Assembly: GCF_036885195.1 (NCBI RefSeq)
Contig: NZ_CP133656.1
Span: 3,100,001 to 3,164,000, forward strand
Source: Pectobacterium cacticida
GTDB lineage: Bacteria; Pseudomonadota; Gammaproteobacteria; Enterobacterales; Enterobacteriaceae
Reading direction: 5' to 3'
DNA: 64,000 nucleotides
The notes below the pieces were generated by a model. That model was not told where the DNA came from. It saw nothing but the letters and a program-made list of their open reading frames with translations, and did no database searches. A program made the position numbers and the translations under genes. Of this stretch, positions 61,511 through 64,000 are shown piece after piece; position 1 is the first letter of the stretch, and each line of letters opens with the position of its first letter.

Positions 61511-64000
61511 GTTCACTGCCGTATAGGCAGCTTAGAAACGGATGGCAACACTCGAACGCTATCAAACGGCGTTCACTGCCGTATAGGCAGCTTAGAAAGG
61601 GATGTGAAAGTTACTGATCTTCAATGTATCGTTCACTGCCGTATAGGCAGCTTAGAAATGGACGAATCGATGAACCGGCTGTGATTGTTGGTTCACTGCC
61701 GTATAGGCAGCTTAGAAATCGAACGTAAATTCTAGTGCCGCTCGTCGCTAGTTCACTGCCGTATAGGCAGCTTAGAAATGGGCAACTTAGTGACTCTGGT
61801 TAAGCGATTAGTTCACTGCCGTATAGGCAGCTTAGAAATCCGCGCAGCCGGTATAACCGTCAAAGAGGCAGTTCACTGCCGTATAGGCAGCTTAGAAAGA
61901 CGATCTTCAATCCCATTGCGGCCACCATTAGTTCACTGCCGTATAGGCAGCTTAGAAATGTTTTTGGCATCAGTTTCGGTGATCAATTTCGTTCACTGCC
62001 GTATAGGCAGCTTAGAAATGTTGCAACTCGATCGATACTGGCAGGTACTTGTTCACTGCCGTATAGGCAGCTTAGAAAAAATCTCCCGCTCTTTCGTCAG
62101 CGCGGCGGAAGTTCACTGCCGTATAGGCAGCTTAGAAATGAATTACGCAACCCAATGTTTCGAATGGGCTGTTCACTGCCGTATAGGCAGCTTAGAAAAC
62201 GCAGCACCGTATGTGGCACGGAATTATAACGTTCACTGCCGTATAGGCAGCTTAGAAACGCGAAATCGAAGGGAGTTTGGATGCCATATCGTTCACTGCC
62301 GTATAGGCAGCTTAGAAAGCGAGCAACAATGATTTCTGCGCTGGCGGCCAGTTCACTGCCGTATAGGCAGCTTAGAAAGTGACGATCGTGGCCGCATCGT
62401 TAAAATACGCGTTCACTGCCGTATAGGCAGCTTAGAAAGATCAGCAACATCATCAGGAACGCACTGGCGAGTTCACTGCCGTATAGGCAGCTTAGAAAAA
62501 TGACCGGCACACCAAACGCCGTTCGCTCAGGTTCACTGCCGTATAGGCAGCTTAGAAAATTCGTAAAAATAAAGATGGAAAAGAATATCGGTTCACTGCC
62601 GTATAGGCAGCTTAGAAATGAGTGTCATAGTTGGCGGCCTGTAACCGATAGTTCACTGCCGTATAGGCAGCTTAGAAAACGGTCAGTAACGTTCGTTATC
62701 AACGTCAGCTGTTCACTGCCGTATAGGCAGCTTAGAAATTTCTGATAACATCTTTCTCAAATTCGAACATGTTCACTGCCGTATAGGCAGCTTAGAAAAG
62801 AATACTGCATGCGGAGAGCTGCGGCATGACGTTCACTGCCGTATAGGCAGCTTAGAAAAGCGTGGGGTCTTGATGGGGAATGCGACTGCGGTTCACTGCC
62901 GTATAGGCAGCTTAGAAAGGTGACGCGGTTCATCTTGTCAGCATCAATATGTTCACTGCCGTATAGGCAGCTTAGAAAATTCCCAGCCTTCTTGCTGCTG
63001 AATCTCCTGAGTTCACTGCCGTATAGGCAGCTTAGAAATGGCATCAAAAGGGATGGTATGCAGAGCGCGCGTTCACTGCCGTATAGGCAGCTTAGAAAAC
63101 GAATCAGCGCGTGATGCTGATGTTTTTATGGTTCACTGCCGTATAGGCAGCTTAGAAAAGAATACTGCATGCGGAGAGCTGCGGCATGACGTTCACTGCC
63201 GTATAGGCAGCTTAGAAAAGCGTGGGGTCTTGATGGGGAATGCGACTGCGGTTCACTGCCGTATAGGCAGCTTAGAAAGGTGACGCGGTTCATCTTGTCA
63301 GCATCAATATGTTCACTGCCGTATAGGCAGCTTAGAAAATTCGTAAAAATAAAGATGGAAAAGAATATCGGTTCACTGCCGTATAGGCAGCTTAGAAATG
63401 AGTGTCATAGTTGGCGGCCTGTAACCGATAGTTCACTGCCGTATAGGCAGCTTAGAAAACGGTCAGTAACGTTCGTTATCAACGTCAGCTGTTCACTGCC
63501 GTATAGGCAGCTTAGAAATTTCTGATAACATCTTTCTCAAATTCGAACATGTTCACTGCCGTATAGGCAGCTTAGAAATTTGGCTGTAGATCATGTTCTG
63601 CACCGACTATGTTCACTGCCGTATAGGCAGCTTAGAAAAGCGTGGGGTCTTGATGGGGAATGCGACTGCGGTTCACTGCCGTATAGGCAGCTTAGAAAGG
63701 TGACGCGGTTCATCTTGTCAGCATCAATATGTTCACTGCCGTATAGGCAGCTTAGAAAATTCCCAGCCTTCTTGCTGCTGAATCTCCTGAGTTCACTGCC
63801 GTATAGGCAGCTTAGAAATGGCATCAAAAGGGATGGTATGCAGAGCGCGCGTTCACTGCCGTATAGGCAGCTTAGAAATTTGGCTGTAGATCATGTTCTG
63901 CACCGACTATGTTCACTGCCGTATAGGCAGCTTAGAAAAGCGACAATCACAGTTAGAGAGAGTGTAGAAAGTTCACTGCCGTATAGGCAGCTTAGAAATA
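61511..64000 (+). CRISPR. Type I-F CRISPR array, at least 42 repeats, continues past the window
   Basis: A 28-bp repeat starting GTTCACTGCCGTATAGGCAG recurs every 60 bp from 61511 to 63998, with 32-bp spacers, 41 complete, and a new spacer begins at 63999. The CTGCC/GGCAG hairpin is the Cas6f target. Transcription runs rightward from the leader. Spacers 22-24 recur as 28-30, 18-21 as 31-34, 23-26 as 36-39, and 35 as 40, leaving 29 different complete spacers. No repeat variant was seen in the window. Confidence 0.98.

Noticed and set aside
61778..63827. Long open frames made of repeats such as VHCRIGSLE or SLPYRQLRK
   Set aside because: They are the CRISPR repeat read in protein frames; the 60-bp period keeps frames open by chance.

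Overview
The window is a chromosomal segment of an enterobacterium, most likely Pectobacterium or a close relative. Three things point there: the enteric gene order dusA-pspG-qor-dnaB-alr...tyrB, a type I-F CRISPR-Cas locus with the repeat typical of soft-rot enterobacteria, and an orphan hcp island. The species is inferred from gene order and protein similarity as I remember them, not from a search.

Layout: (1) 1-9372 is chromosomal core: the end of an MBL-fold hydrolase, a DsbA-like protein, a SulP anion transporter, dusA, sigma54-type pspG, qor, dnaB, alr and the 5' part of an AarF/UbiB-like kinase gene. (2) 9373-45805 is a Mu-like transposable prophage of about 36.4 kb that splits the kinase gene. 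Joining the two halves at a shared TCGT restores the frame. (3) 45806-50301 is chromosome again: the rest of the kinase gene, an Lrp-type regulator, a YitT-type protein, tyrB and a YgjP-like metallohydrolase. (4) 50426-52669 holds an orphan Hcp next to a membrane protein and two tandem related small membrane proteins, which looks like a T6SS effector/immunity set. (5) 53068-61220 is a complete type I-F cas operon on the minus strand (cas1, cas2-3, csy1-4). It is followed by a leader with a perfect IHF-type site and a CRISPR array of at least 42 repeats that runs off the window.

The prophage follows the Mu plan: S24 repressor and Ner around an operator region, MuA/MuB transposition genes, a run of small accessory genes, GemA, a Mor-type activator, lysis genes (holin, transglycosylase, nested Rz/Rz1), head genes (DUF1804, terminase, portal, F, G, I/Z, T), contractile tail genes (sheath, tube, frameshifted chaperone, tape measure, N, P, baseplate), a tail fibre, a serine invertase and mom at the right end.

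The most interesting points are regulatory and accessory. Three copies of CCACTG-N8-CCACTG sit 34 bp (centre to centre) upstream of a -10 box in front of the lysis, protease/scaffold and gp46 baseplate genes. These look like Mor/C-type late promoters. Two of them place the expected start exactly on the A of the gene's ATG, which predicts leaderless mRNAs. The third starts inside a hairpin that would hide the holin Shine-Dalgarno in read-through transcripts. The tail-fibre 3' end has five gix-like sites and four silent C-terminal cassettes, like the Min multi-inversion system. Between G and I, the slot where Pseudomonas Mu-like phages carry anti-CRISPR genes, lies a small gene broken by one stop codon, in a strain with a complete-looking type I-F system. 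The array contains repeated, shuffled spacer blocks.
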